A stretch of DNA of 57,998 nt from Caballeronia terrestris (GTDB taxonomy: Bacteria; Pseudomonadota; Gammaproteobacteria; Burkholderiales; Burkholderiaceae), in contig NZ_FCOL02000034.1 of assembly GCF_001544515.1 (NCBI RefSeq), positions 1-57,998 of the forward strand, given 5' to 3'. The translations under genes and the position numbers were made by a program. Position 1 is the first letter of the stretch. Every line of letters begins with the position of its first letter. Below the pieces are notes generated by a model, which ran no database searches, was not told where the DNA came from, and worked only from the letters and a program-made list of their open reading frames with translations. Shown in pieces: positions 16,593-25,039 of the stretch.

Positions 16593-17354
16593 TCACTTCG
16601 CGCGCTTGGCGAAAAATTCTTCCATCATGCGCGCGGGCTCTCCGGAGTCGTACGCTTCGCGCTGAATGCGTGCGCCCGCTTCGATGCAATCGACGAAACC
16701 CGCCTCGGTCATTTCGGCGAAGCGCTGCTTGTCGAGGCGCATCGCGATGGGCGGTTTGGCCGCGAGTTCAGTGGCGATTTCGAGCGCCTTGTCGAACACC
16801 TTGTCTTCGTCAACGATGTGATGAATCAGCCCGATGCGATGGCACTCGTCCGCATTCATCAGACGGCCAGTGAGCGTCAGTTCGATGGTGCGCGACATCC
16901 CGAGCATCGAATTCATGATCCACGGGCCGGTGGTGCTGGGAATGCCCGCGTTGATTTCCGGCTGGCCCATGCGCACGCCCGGGTGCGCGACGCGAATATC
17001 GCCGAGCAGCGCTACCTGGAACGCCGAGCCCGCCGCCGTGCCGTTGAGGGCCATGATGAGAGGCTTCTTCAGACCGCGCAGCGCCGCGTAGTAGCGCTGC
17101 CATTCCTTGACCCAGACCACCGCACGGGCGCCGTCGAAATCGTGCGCTTCCGACAGATCCTGCCCCGCCGAAAACGCCCGGTTGCCCGCGCCCGTCATGA
17201 TGATGGCGGCGACGCCCTCATCGTCGTTGAAGCGTTCGAGCGCCTCGATGATCGTCTCGCGCATCGGCGTGGTCCACGCGTTGAGCTTTTCAGGACGATT
17301 CAGCGTGATGACCGCGACGCGGCCGTGACTGGAAAACAGGACGTCTTCGTTCAT
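16593..17354 (-). CDS. Enoyl-CoA hydratase/isomerase
   Basis: A 253-residue crotonase-fold protein. Oxyanion-hole segments are visible at AFSAGQDLSE (about 61-70) and LNGTAAGSAFQVALLGDIRVA (about 104-124, split by a conserved Gly). MGQPEINAGIPSTTG carries the acidic residue position used in catalysis by hydratases. It is the first gene of the minus-strand operon, and its promoter region faces the gamma-synthase gene. With the CoA ligase it should process an activated unsaturated acid. Exact reaction (hydration, isomerisation or hydrolysis) is not decided by the sequence. Confidence 0.9.
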   Translation of the reverse strand: MNEDVLFSSHGRVAVITLNRPEKLNAWTTPMRETIIEALERFNDDEGVAAIIMTGAGNRAFSAGQDLSEAHDFDGARAVVWVKEWQRYYAALRGLKKPLIMALNGTAAGSAFQVALLGDIRVAHPGVRMGQPEINAGIPSTTGPWIMNSMLGMSRTIELTLTGRLMNADECHRIGLIHHIVDEDKVFDKALEIATELAAKPPIAMRLDKQRFAEMTEAGFVDCIEAGARIQREAYDSGEPARMMEEFFAKRAK

Positions 17355-17355
17355 T

Positions 17356-17374
17356 GTCTATCGTATGGTAATAG
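17356..17374. promoter_or_regulatory. Candidate IclR-type operator before the operon's first gene
   Basis: Contains TATCGTAT (17359-17366) followed by GGTAATAG, directly upstream of the hydratase start. It matches the palindrome before the IclR gene (11038-11056) over the TATCGTAT core, supporting a shared binding site. The 17375-17619 stretch is otherwise the divergent promoter region for both genes. Confidence 0.4.
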
Positions 17375-17619
17375 TGGATGGTGTATTGCAATATAGGCGC
17401 GTCAGAACTCAGGTGCAATCGGGTTTACGCGGAAGGGTAGAAGGCTTCAAGTGGTTGCAGGAGAACCAGAGATCAGCTTGGCAGTCAAGCAGACCAGAAG
17501 GGCAAGCAGGCGCAGCGGGCCGGGGCGGTCCGGCGCTGCAAAGGGCCAGTGTAGAATCGTCTTTCGCATTGCCGCCTGCGTCATGCAACGAAACACATCG
17601 ACATGGAAGCGGAGAAGGG

Positions 17620-18858
17620 ATGGACAAGCAAGGCTTCACTACAGGCATCGTTCACTGCGACAGAAACGCGGGCGTCGAACATGGCGGCTTGCGTCAGCCG
17701 ATTCACACATCGGTCCAATATGGATTCGAGCGCGTGGAAGATCTGATCGGCGTGTTTCAGGGCACGAAGAAGGGCGGCTACAACTACGCGCGGCAAGGCA
17801 CGCCGACTACGGCCGCACTCGAGCGCAAGCTCACGATGCTCGAGGAAGGCGCCGGCTCCATCTGCTTCAGCACGGGCATGGCCGCGATCACCGCCGTGTT
17901 CCTGACGCTTCTGCGCGCGGGTGATCATCTCGTCGCGAGCCGTTACGTATTCGGTAACACGAATAGTCTCTTCGGGACGCTGCGCGCGCTCGGCGTCGAA
18001 GTCACCAGGGTCGATGCCGGCGCGCGTGAGAACGTGGCCGATGCGATCAGGCCGAACACGCGCATGGTCTTCGTCGAAACAATCGCGAATCCGGGCACGC
18101 AGATTCCGGATTTGCTGCGCATCGGCGAGTTGTGCCATGAGCGCGGGCTCGCTTATGTCGTGGATAACACCATCACGTCGCCCGCACTGTTCAAGCCGAA
18201 GCAGGTGGACGCGAGTCTCGCGATCAATTCGCTGACCAAGACGATTGCGGGTCACGGCGCGGCGCTCGGCGGTGCGGTCACGGACACGGGGCTTTTCGAC
18301 TGGAGCCAGTATCCGAACATCGCCGACGACTACCGGCGCGCGGGCCCCAGGGAACAAGGGCTTTTGCAGATTCGCAAGAAGGGGCTGCGCGATATGGGCG
18401 CGGCGTTGTCCTCGGAGCAGGCGCACCAGGTTGCGCTCGGGGCGGAGACGCTGGCGCTGCGCGTCGCGAAGTGCAGCGAGAATGCGCTTGCGCTCGCGCA
18501 GTATCTGGAGCGTCACGAGGCCATCGGCCACGTGTTCTATCCGGGGCTGGAAAGTCATCCGCAGCATGGCATCGCGAAGTCGCTGTTCAAGAGCGGGTCG
18601 TGGCTGCTGTCGTTCGAGTTGCGCGATCCGGCAAACATGCTCGACGTGATCAATGCGTTCAAGCTGCCGGTGAAAGCAACCGGCCTCGGCGATACACGCA
18701 CGCTCATCATCCCCGTTGCGCCGACGATCTTCTTCGAAGCCGGTGCGCAAACGCGCAAGGAAATGGGCATCTCCGACGGCATGATCCGGCTGTCTGCGGG
18801 CATCGAGGAAATCGAGGATCTGATCGCGGATTTCGAACAGGCGCTGCGGCTTGCCTGA
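17620..18858 (+). CDS. Cystathionine gamma-synthase family PLP enzyme
   Basis: A 412-residue fold-type I PLP enzyme of the Cys/Met metabolism family, which carries out gamma-replacement or gamma-elimination on homoserine-type or cystathionine substrates. SICFSTGMAAITAVFLTLL, VFVETIANPG, VVDNTITSPALF and the PLP-lysine motif NSLTKTIAGHG (Lys207) are visible, with the C-terminal TRTLIIPVAPTIF block. The ATG at 17620 follows GGAGAAGGG; the open frame upstream is not coding. It diverges from the hydratase operon. A strong terminator follows. Precise substrate is not predicted. Confidence 0.9.
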   Translation: MDKQGFTTGIVHCDRNAGVEHGGLRQPIHTSVQYGFERVEDLIGVFQGTKKGGYNYARQGTPTTAALERKLTMLEEGAGSICFSTGMAAITAVFLTLLRAGDHLVASRYVFGNTNSLFGTLRALGVEVTRVDAGARENVADAIRPNTRMVFVETIANPGTQIPDLLRIGELCHERGLAYVVDNTITSPALFKPKQVDASLAINSLTKTIAGHGAALGGAVTDTGLFDWSQYPNIADDYRRAGPREQGLLQIRKKGLRDMGAALSSEQAHQVALGAETLALRVAKCSENALALAQYLERHEAIGHVFYPGLESHPQHGIAKSLFKSGSWLLSFELRDPANMLDVINAFKLPVKATGLGDTRTLIIPVAPTIFFEAGAQTRKEMGISDGMIRLSAGIEEIEDLIADFEQALRLA

Positions 18859-18885
18859 GCGCAAACCGGCGCGACGAAACGCAAG

Positions 18886-18912
18886 GGCCGCCCAACGGGG
18901 CGGCCTTTTTGT
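18886..18912 (+). terminator. Rho-independent terminator of the gamma-synthase gene
   Basis: Stem GGCCGCCC / GGGCGGCC with an AACG loop and a TTTTTGTT tail, 27 bp after the stop codon. Confidence 0.85.
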
Positions 18913-18930
18913 TCGCTTTGAAGCGGTCGA

Positions 18931-19420
18931 TCAGCCGAACAGGCGCTCCACGCTTATCGTGATCGCGAGCCCGCCGCGATGAGCCACGCATAAAGAATCG
19001 CACCGGTCGCGATGGCGCGCGGGCCGGCTTCGCGAATCTGCGCAATACGCGTTTCTATGCCGAGCGCCGTCATGACCATGGTGAGCGCGAAGGTATCGAG
19101 CGTATTCAGCATTTTGTTCGCGGTATCCGGCAACGCGTGCAGCAAGTTGACGACGACGATCGCGAGAAAGCCCAGCGCGAACCACGGTACCGCGATCTTG
19201 CCTTTGCCGGCCTTCGATGCGTCGCCATTCGCGCCTGCGCGCCGGGCTAACCCAGAAGCCGACGACGAGCAGCACCGGCACAAGCAGCATCACGCGCGTC
19301 ATCTTGACGATGGTCGCAATGCGTCGCTTCCGGGCTCACGTTGCTCGCCGCGCCGAGCACTTGCGCGACCTCGTGAATCGTTCCGCCGAGAAAAGCAGTG
19401 GAAAGTTCGGGCGCTTACCG
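18931..19420 (-). pseudogene. YeiH/UPF0324 family membrane protein, truncated and frameshifted
   Basis: C-terminal part of a YeiH-type putative exporter. In one frame ELSTAFLGGTIHEVAQVLGA, in the next MTRVMLLVPVLLVVGFWV, then GKIAVPWFALGFLAIVVVN and LNTLDTFALTMVMTALGIET, ending with ITISVERLFG in a third frame. At least two frameshifts are needed, and everything before the FLGGTIHE helix (about two thirds of the protein) is missing. The break near 19420 coincides with the change to accessory-type sequence, so I take it as the left edge of island 2. Confidence 0.75.
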
Positions 19421-19457
19421 GGCGCTTGGGTTCTGCTATCGATTATCTCGGCCACTA

Positions 19458-19488
19458 TGGTTCCCGCCAAAATATTTGGTGGGAACCA
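19458..19488. repeat. 11-bp inverted repeat at island edge
   Basis: Arms TGGTTCCCGCC and GGTGGGAACCA flank nine AT-rich bases (AAAATATTT), with one arm mismatch. It sits just inside the truncated YeiH pseudogene. It is not followed by a T-run, so it is unlike a terminator and more like a recombination or protein-binding site. Confidence 0.5.
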
Positions 19489-19545
19489 AATTACCTTCAT
19501 TCACCGCTTCCCGGAGAACGGCCGCGGTGAGTCGCGGTGAGGCGC

Positions 19546-19788
19546 TTACGCATCATCCTGGGAGTCCAGCTCGAAGATGACTGCTTGCCCCCCGATAGGA
19601 AGCTTTTTGCTGTTCAAGTCTTCAATTGCAAGCCGAACACCGTCCTCATCGACCTTGCCGATATGGGCGAGCTCGCCGGTTAAGGGCGAGACCTGGCCGA
19701 TTTTGACCGTGGTGTCTGCTCGGGCAGCGGAGGTCGATACCATAAAAAAGGCGGCAGTGAGGACGTGAAGCGCGCGCATAGGTTTCAT
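19546..19788 (-). pseudogene. LivK-like branched-chain amino acid binding protein, N-terminal fragment
   Basis: Eighty codons starting MKPMRALHVLTAAFFMVSTS, with a signal peptide ending near ARAD, then VKIGQVSPLTGELAHIGKVD and FELDSQDDA before a stop. This is the beginning of a periplasmic binding protein of the LivJ/LivK family, normally about 370-400 residues. The frame ends where DSQDDxxDP would continue, so about four fifths of the gene is absent. The fragment abuts the duplicated segment at 19792. It is presumably scrap left by recombination. Confidence 0.75.
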
Positions 19789-19809
19789 TAAGCATCGCCA
19801 CAAGCAATC

Positions 19810-20148
19810 ATGGAAACCACTGGAAGCGTCGCTCTGGCAGAGGTAGCCGCTCGAGCAACTCATCTCGACGTCGCGTGCACGCGTTGCAGCCGGCGTGGCC
19901 GGTACCGATTGGCACGGCTCGTCGAGCGGTTCGGCGGCGGTTACGCGATGACAGACCTGGGCGCGGAGCTGGCGAACTGCCCGAGCAGGAGCGCGACCGC
20001 GCACGGCGAACGCTGCGACGTGTACTTCCCCCTGTCTGCCGGCGATGTTGGATGGCGCCGATTAGTCGGTGATGTGCCCGACATGCCTTGCATTGTGGGT
20101 CGGGTCTGCTACAACGCAAGAGGTCTCCTCGCGCGCATCCTGGCGTGA
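19810..20148 (+). pseudogene. Frameshifted copy of the four-Cys small protein
   Basis: Residues 1-74 match the intact protein at 4809-5063, with Cys23, Cys26, Cys57 and Cys69 kept. One extra C in the run at 20028-20032 changes the frame right after RCDVYFP. The LPAIL ending is replaced by a 38-residue unrelated tail, for a total of 112 residues. The four cysteines survive, so a product with an altered tail could still fold, but loss of the conserved end suggests decay. Confidence 0.7.
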
Positions 20149-20153
20149 GCATT

Positions 20154-20187
20154 GCCCGCCGGGTAAGCGCTGCGGGCTTTTCTTTTG
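20154..20187 (+). terminator. Shortened terminator of the duplicate copy
   Basis: GCCCGC / GCGGGC stem (20154-20159 with 20172-20177) followed by TTTTCTTTT. It is the 3-base-deleted version of the 8-bp stem at 5152-5178. Confidence 0.65.
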
Positions 20188-20193
20188 CTAAGC

Positions 20194-20584
20194 CCGCACC
20201 TACTGACTAGTCGCCTCGTCGGCGGAAGGCAAAATTGCCGTCGCGGTCAGTGCACTTCTCCTTGGCGCTTCACACCCATCGGCGAAATAGAACTCTTCAT
20301 CAACGAGGTAGCGATCGCCCGTGTTAGGTCGACGATTGGCACAGACCAGAGAAAGCGGGGACGGCGATATGCGCTGACGCAGTGCTAAGGCGGTGCAGTG
20401 GCACAATCGCGTTATGGTGACGGTGATGGCGAAGGGGAGGTGCGAGCAACGGCGTGACGCGACAGGGGCAGACGTCCGTTCGTGGGCCATGCCGCAAAGC
20501 CGACGGTCGGGTTAGATGCGATTGAGCTGGCCTTTTCCTATTTGCACCGGAGCCACCGAGACATGGATGACGCGGTTGATGCAC
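20194..20584. other. Gap without a recognised gene
   Basis: No frame here has both a ribosome site and protein-like composition. It separates the duplicated segment from the 3' end of the secreted-protein array. Confidence 0.4.
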
Positions 20585-21199
20585 TCAAAAGCCGATTCGC
20601 AGAGGCTCCGGATAGTGTTGTGTCAAATCGAAGGTACTTCCGATTTTCCATGCTTTAATTTCCGTCGTCTGGCCTCCATAATCGTTGCAGTCGATGTCCG
20701 GGTTGATGTAGCCGCTCGGCGTGTAGCCGCCGCCGGAGCGCAGTGTTACCGTCTCCCTAGGCTTGCTGCTCGCGACGTAGAGTGTGGCCTTTGGCCCCTT
20801 GCGGACGATGGCTGCGGGGCGGAGTGGCCCGAACGCCGACAGCAAAACGTACACCTCCCCTGAGCAGTTCGGACCCGAAAAGTATCCAGGGTTGCCATAC
20901 CACTTCAGCGCCCTTACAGACTCGTCCGCGGGATTGCTGCGAACGACGCTCGCATATGCAAGCACGCCCTGTATGTTGAGAATGACGCCGCCCTGAGCGA
21001 GACGTTCATAGGGCGTGATGTACCCTCCGTAATCGAAGTACACGAGCTTTCCGACGACCCTGCCGTTGGCGTCCAAGAGCTTCGCGACTGGACGGTCGCT
21101 GTCATGGCGAGCGCTGTCTTCCTCATCGGCGGCTGCCGCTGGCCATGCTCCTAACAGTGCCGCCGACAGGACCAAAGAATTAACAAGTCGCTTATTCAC
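20585..21199 (-). CDS. Secreted paralogue 1 of the YPEPLRIG array
   Basis: A 204-residue exported protein. The start is GTG, placed nine bases after GGAGG. The signal peptide (NSLVLSAALLGAWPAAAA) ends near residue 24. The mature part has the array's shared blocks: VAKLLDANGRVVGKLVYFD, GVILNIQGVLAYASV, GPNCSGEVYV, LRPAAIVRKGPKATLYVASS and the C-terminal FDLTQHYPEPLRIGF. Two cysteines (in GPNC and DIDCNDY) are conserved in most members and could form a disulfide. It is the last gene of the minus-strand run after the TpsA-like gene. No catalytic motif is recognised; function unknown. Confidence 0.8.
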   Translation of the reverse strand: MNKRLVNSLVLSAALLGAWPAAAADEEDSARHDSDRPVAKLLDANGRVVGKLVYFDYGGYITPYERLAQGGVILNIQGVLAYASVVRSNPADESVRALKWYGNPGYFSGPNCSGEVYVLLSAFGPLRPAAIVRKGPKATLYVASSKPRETVTLRSGGGYTPSGYINPDIDCNDYGGQTTEIKAWKIGSTFDLTQHYPEPLRIGF

Positions 21200-21306
21200 C
21201 TTGCCTCCGCCTTGCGCGCTAATAAAGAAGCCTCACGGCATAGAGCTTATTCCCCGGAACCGTACCGATGAACCCGGGGCTCGCATACGTTCATGAAAGT
21301 TTGGTT

Positions 21307-21861
21307 TCAAGGTCCGATTCGCAGAGGCTCCGGATAATTTTGAGTTAAATCGAAAATACTTTCGACGGCCCATACTAGCCGTTGCGCTGGCCTATAAGAG
21401 GAGCAGTCGACCCCCGGCTCGCCCACCGAACTAATGAGCACTGCCTGCTGGCGGCTGCCGCTAGCGACGTAGAGCGTCACGGTCGACCCGTTGCGCACGG
21501 TGGCTGTCGGGCGGAGTACTCCGACGTCGGAGACAACATAGACCGTTCCTGAGCAGTTCGGACCCGCAAAGGCGGCATCTCCGCTAGACCATTTCAGGTC
21601 AGTTGCCGACTGCTCGAAGTAGCCGTTCCCGATACGAGTGATGCCCGCATACACGGGCGCGCCATGTATGTTGAGAACTACTCCGGGATACCCTTGAAAG
21701 TACACCATCTTGCCGACGAACTTGCCATTAGCGTCGAAAACCTTCGCGACGGGTCCGTCCCAACCATGGCGAGCGCCGCCGTTCTCATCGGCGGCGGTGG
21801 CCAAGCATGTCCCAAACAGGGCCGACAACAGAACCAAAGAATTGAGGATTCGGTTACTCAC
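21307..21861 (-). CDS. Secreted paralogue 2 of the YPEPLRIG array
   Basis: A 184-residue exported protein. I start it at the GTG at 21861, seven bases after GGAGG, because the product then begins (M)SNRILNSLVLLSALFG exactly like its neighbours; the frame is open to an ATG at 21957 without a ribosome site. Shared blocks are VAKVFDANGKFVGKMVYF, GVVLNIHGAPVYAGITRI, GPNCSGTVYV, VTLYVAS and FDLTQNYPEPLRIGP. Its 5' leader resembles that of paralogue 1 over about 60 bp (a common AATAAGCTCT stretch), pointing to tandem duplication that included the leader. Function unknown. Confidence 0.8.
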   Translation of the reverse strand: MSNRILNSLVLLSALFGTCLATAADENGGARHGWDGPVAKVFDANGKFVGKMVYFQGYPGVVLNIHGAPVYAGITRIGNGYFEQSATDLKWSSGDAAFAGPNCSGTVYVVSDVGVLRPTATVRNGSTVTLYVASGSRQQAVLISSVGEPGVDCSSYRPAQRLVWAVESIFDLTQNYPEPLRIGP

Positions 21862-22020
21862 TTCACCTCCGCAGCGTGCGATATAGAGAAAGCCTCCACG
21901 GACAGAGCTTATTCCCGAAACGGACCGGTAGAAGTGCGGGGCCGTTCGTTGACCCAAGTCAAGCTGCGTGCGGAGATGCCGGACCGATGTTGCACGCAGG
22001 CGCTGGATAGGAGTGCGACT

Positions 22021-22593
22021 TCAGAATCCCACTCTCAAAGGCTCCGGGTAGCGTTGTGTCAAATCGATCGTACTTTCGACCGCCCATGCGCGCAATTCGC
22101 CGCCGTAGTTATCCCAGCAGTCGGTACCCCAAAGTCCCCCCGCCGAGATCGCCGTAATCCACTGCTGTCGCCCGCGGCTGGCGACGTACAACGTGGCTAT
22201 CGCTCCGTTGCGCACGATGGCTGCCGGGCGGAGCGGTACCGCGGGGGGGACCGTACTAAGATAAGGCGTTCCTGAGCAGTTCGGACCCGTAAAGTGCGCA
22301 GCGTTGCCCGCCCATTCCATCTCAGTGGCGGACTTCTCCCCTTGATCTAGACGGATACGAGTGATGCCCGCATACACTGGTGTGCCATGTATGTTGAGAA
22401 TGACTCCAGCCCCGGGGTCGCCAAAGACGTCGAAGTACTCCAACTCGCCAACGAACTTGCCATTCGCGTCGAAAAGCTTCGCGACTGGGTGGTCCCTGTC
22501 ATGGCGAGCGCTGTCTTCTACGTCAGCGGCTGAAACCGACGATGTTCCCCACAGGGCCGACAACAGGACCAAAGCATTAAGTCGCTTATTCAC
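22021..22593 (-). CDS. Secreted paralogue 3 of the YPEPLRIG array
   Basis: A 190-residue exported protein with a GTG start after CCGGAGGCAAT. The signal peptide (LNALVLLSALWGTSSVSAAD) resembles those of paralogues 1 and 2. Shared blocks are VAKLFDANGKFVGELEYFD, GVILNIHGTPVYAGITRIR, GPNCSGTPYL, LRPAAIVRNGAIATLYVAS and FDLTQRYPEPLRVGF (preceded by STI instead of a Phe-rich lead). It lies 88 bp after the TpsA-like stop codon, on the same strand, so it may share that transcript. It is the closest in sequence to paralogue 2. Function unknown. Confidence 0.8.
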   Translation of the reverse strand: MNKRLNALVLLSALWGTSSVSAADVEDSARHDRDHPVAKLFDANGKFVGELEYFDVFGDPGAGVILNIHGTPVYAGITRIRLDQGEKSATEMEWAGNAAHFTGPNCSGTPYLSTVPPAVPLRPAAIVRNGAIATLYVASRGRQQWITAISAGGLWGTDCWDNYGGELRAWAVESTIDLTQRYPEPLRVGF

Positions 22594-22681
22594 ATTGCCT
22601 CCGGTGCGTGCAAAATAGAAGCCGCCATCCTCGCGAAAGCGCCGCGCCGCTTCGCCTCCCTCATCTCTGCTTTACGAGCGC

Positions 22682-25039
22682 TCACTGCGCATCTTGGTGC
22701 CAGCGCAGGATCGGATGCGTGCCTCCCCCCGCGGGCATCACCCACGTGCCGGTCGGACTGAAGTCCCACGTCGGTCCGAAGCTCGCGGCCATGCTCATCT
22801 GCGCGGTCGTGAAGCCGTTCGCGGCGGGTAGCGCGTCGCCGCTGTACACGCTATTGGTTGCAGTGGTTGCCTGCACGTCCCAGAAGACATTGTCCGCGAT
22901 GGTTCCGTCATTCGTAAAGGCTACACCGGCCTTCTGGTCGGGCGGCCCCAGTAGCGTGAGGCGCGTGGTAGCGAACGATTCGCTAATCGTGCCCGCGTTA
23001 AACGAGACCAGGCCGCTGGCGTACCAATACATTGTCGCGGCGCCGGCCGCATAGGACTGGGTGATCGATCCGTAGTTCGCGTCGACCAGGCCGGCGCCCG
23101 ATGCATGCGATCCGCCGCTTACCAAGCCGCTCGCGAAAGACTGGACGATGCGGCCGTTATTGACGACGACGAGGCCTGCAAACGAGCCTTGGTCGTTGAG
23201 CGCGGCACTGCTCGACGAGCGCTCGATCGTCCCGTCGTTCTCCACGACGAGGCCGCCGGCGCGCCGGGTTGAACCGATGCTGCCCGACGCATGCGTGTTC
23301 GTGATGAGCCCTCGGTTTCGTAGCGCAATGATGCCGCCGCCGAGCCCCGCAAAGATCCCCGATGCGGTCATCGTCGCATTAACGCTCAGATTGCGCACGA
23401 CGCCTGTCGTTCCGATCTCGCCGAACAGGCCCGTCGATTCCTGATATTGGTACAGATTGCCGATGGCGTGACCCATGCCGTCAAACTGTCCCGTGAACGT
23501 CGCAGTCGCTCCTCCGATTCTCTCAAATTGATTCGGCCATCCCCCTAAATCGAGATCCTTGCCGAGCGCGTATACCCCGGCGAGATTTTTCGTTACGTTC
23601 TCGAGACCCTCTTTAGAATTGACGAGCTGGTACGCGGTCGCCTGCGTGTTCAGGCCGCTGAACGGCGCGGGAGCCCACGACGGATTGCTCCTCACGGTGC
23701 CAGCGATGTAAGCGCCGTTCGTGTCATGGAGCGCCGCGACGACGCCGGTGCTGCGCGACCAGTCGATGGTGCCTCGATTCACGACGCTGGCGCCATTATC
23801 GATGCCGTTTGCGTCGGCTCGTAGTGTGAGGTTGCCCGCGCCGTTGTTAGCGACCGTTATAGTCCCGCCGATCGTCACATCGTGCTGTGCCTTGAGCGCA
23901 AGTGTTGCGTCGCCGTCCCAGCGCAGCGTCGAGTGGAGATTGATGTCGCCGCTCTTGCCGTAGGCGCCCGTCGTGTTCAGAGTGACCGACGTGCCGCTCG
24001 ACAGGCTACGGGCGAGGATCGCCGCGGCCACCACTCCCACGTTGAACTCGGGCGCCGTCAGATTCCAGCGTGCCGCATCGATTACGGCGTCGTCGAGATG
24101 GAGCGTATAGCCGCTCGTCTCCACGACGCCGCCGTTGCCAACTGGATTCGATGCCACGACATGGGTGTGGACGTGCGCCGTACCACGGTCGGCCACGAGC
24201 CACACGTGACCATCGCGCGTGGCGGTGCCGGTCGCGCGCAGTTCGCCTTGATTACCGGCGAGCGCGAAAACATTGCCGTCGGCCGCATTGAGAGCGATCT
24301 GCGCGGCGCGGATCGTGCCCTTGTTCACCACATCGCCTCGAGTACCGGGTTCCACGAACACTTGGCTGCCGCTTGACGAATCCTTCAGCAACACCTGTGC
24401 GCCGGTGGCGAGTTCCGCCGTGCCCATGGGTGCCTGGATCGAGCCGACGTTTTCGGCCCTCTTGCTCGAGATCAGGAATACGTCGCCGCCGCTCGAACTG
24501 ATCCTGCCAAGATTCACGACGACGGCATCGCTTGAACCGCTCAAGTTGAGCGAGCCGCCGTTCATGAAGGCGTCATTGCGCAGGTCGAGCGTGGAGGCAA
24601 CGAAGCGGCCGCCGGTCGTCACAACGCCACGCGTTCCTATCAGCACGCCCTGGGGATTGACCAGGAAGAAGCTACCGGTGGCGTTCAGTCTTCCGTCAAT
24701 GACCGAGCGATCAATGGCGGTCACCCGGCTCAGCGTTGCGCCGGCGCCGTTATTGACAATGACGCTGTTTCCATTGCCGATCGAAAAGCTGCGCCAGTCA
24801 ATGACCGCGCGCGGCGTGCTTTGGGTGATGTTGAGCGCAGTGCCGTTCGACGAGATCGCACCGGCGCCTGCAACAAAATTTCCCCCGTTCGGGAGAGGGC
24901 CGGCGGCGAGCACACATGCTCCATGTGTGAGCATCCCGCATAACAATGCGGACCAGTATCGTTGGCGAGCGTGACGAAGGCCCAAGGTGAGGGGCGCTTG
25001 CTTGTGCATAGCTAAACTACGAGGCACAAAGTCCTGCAT
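22682..25039 (-). CDS. TpsA-like filamentous hemagglutinin-type exoprotein
   Basis: A 785-residue exoprotein. The extended signal region (HARQRYWSALLCGMLTHGAC) leads to a two-partner-secretion domain with NGGNFVAGAGAISSNGTALN, the NPQGVLIG landmark (FFLVNPQGVLIGTRGVVTTG) and beta-helix repeats. Residues about 490-700 carry GLUG-type repeats (FTGQFDGMGHAIGNL, GLFGEIGTTGVVRNLSV, SFAGLVVVNNGRIVQSFASG). I chose the ATG at 25039 because GGGAGGAG precedes it; 25060 is less likely. The chain is short for this family and has no C-terminal toxin. No TpsB transporter gene is present in the window. Confidence 0.9.
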   Translation of the reverse strand: MQDFVPRSLAMHKQAPLTLGLRHARQRYWSALLCGMLTHGACVLAAGPLPNGGNFVAGAGAISSNGTALNITQSTPRAVIDWRSFSIGNGNSVIVNNGAGATLSRVTAIDRSVIDGRLNATGSFFLVNPQGVLIGTRGVVTTGGRFVASTLDLRNDAFMNGGSLNLSGSSDAVVVNLGRISSSGGDVFLISSKRAENVGSIQAPMGTAELATGAQVLLKDSSSGSQVFVEPGTRGDVVNKGTIRAAQIALNAADGNVFALAGNQGELRATGTATRDGHVWLVADRGTAHVHTHVVASNPVGNGGVVETSGYTLHLDDAVIDAARWNLTAPEFNVGVVAAAILARSLSSGTSVTLNTTGAYGKSGDINLHSTLRWDGDATLALKAQHDVTIGGTITVANNGAGNLTLRADANGIDNGASVVNRGTIDWSRSTGVVAALHDTNGAYIAGTVRSNPSWAPAPFSGLNTQATAYQLVNSKEGLENVTKNLAGVYALGKDLDLGGWPNQFERIGGATATFTGQFDGMGHAIGNLYQYQESTGLFGEIGTTGVVRNLSVNATMTASGIFAGLGGGIIALRNRGLITNTHASGSIGSTRRAGGLVVENDGTIERSSSSAALNDQGSFAGLVVVNNGRIVQSFASGLVSGGSHASGAGLVDANYGSITQSYAAGAATMYWYASGLVSFNAGTISESFATTRLTLLGPPDQKAGVAFTNDGTIADNVFWDVQATTATNSVYSGDALPAANGFTTAQMSMAASFGPTWDFSPTGTWVMPAGGGTHPILRWHQDAQ

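Larger units (their letters stand above)
19792..20193 (+). repeat. About 400-bp duplicated segment, copy 2 (copy 1 at 4791-5194)
   Basis: Nearly identical to copy 1 in the same orientation, from GCATCGCC to the T-run after the terminator. Differences include a fifth C in the run at 20028-20032 and a 3-base loss in the terminator stem. Confidence 0.9.

Noticed and set aside
17581..18864. A 427-codon minus-strand frame opposite the gamma-synthase gene
   Set aside because: Antisense to a protein with clear PLP motifs; composition is Arg-rich and no ribosome site is present.
22682..25039. Contact-dependent inhibition toxin (CdiA-like) at the end of the exoprotein
   Set aside because: The protein ends shortly after the GLUG repeats (WVMPAGGGTHPILRWHQ). 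There is no VENN-type motif, toxin domain, or small immunity gene in frame after it.
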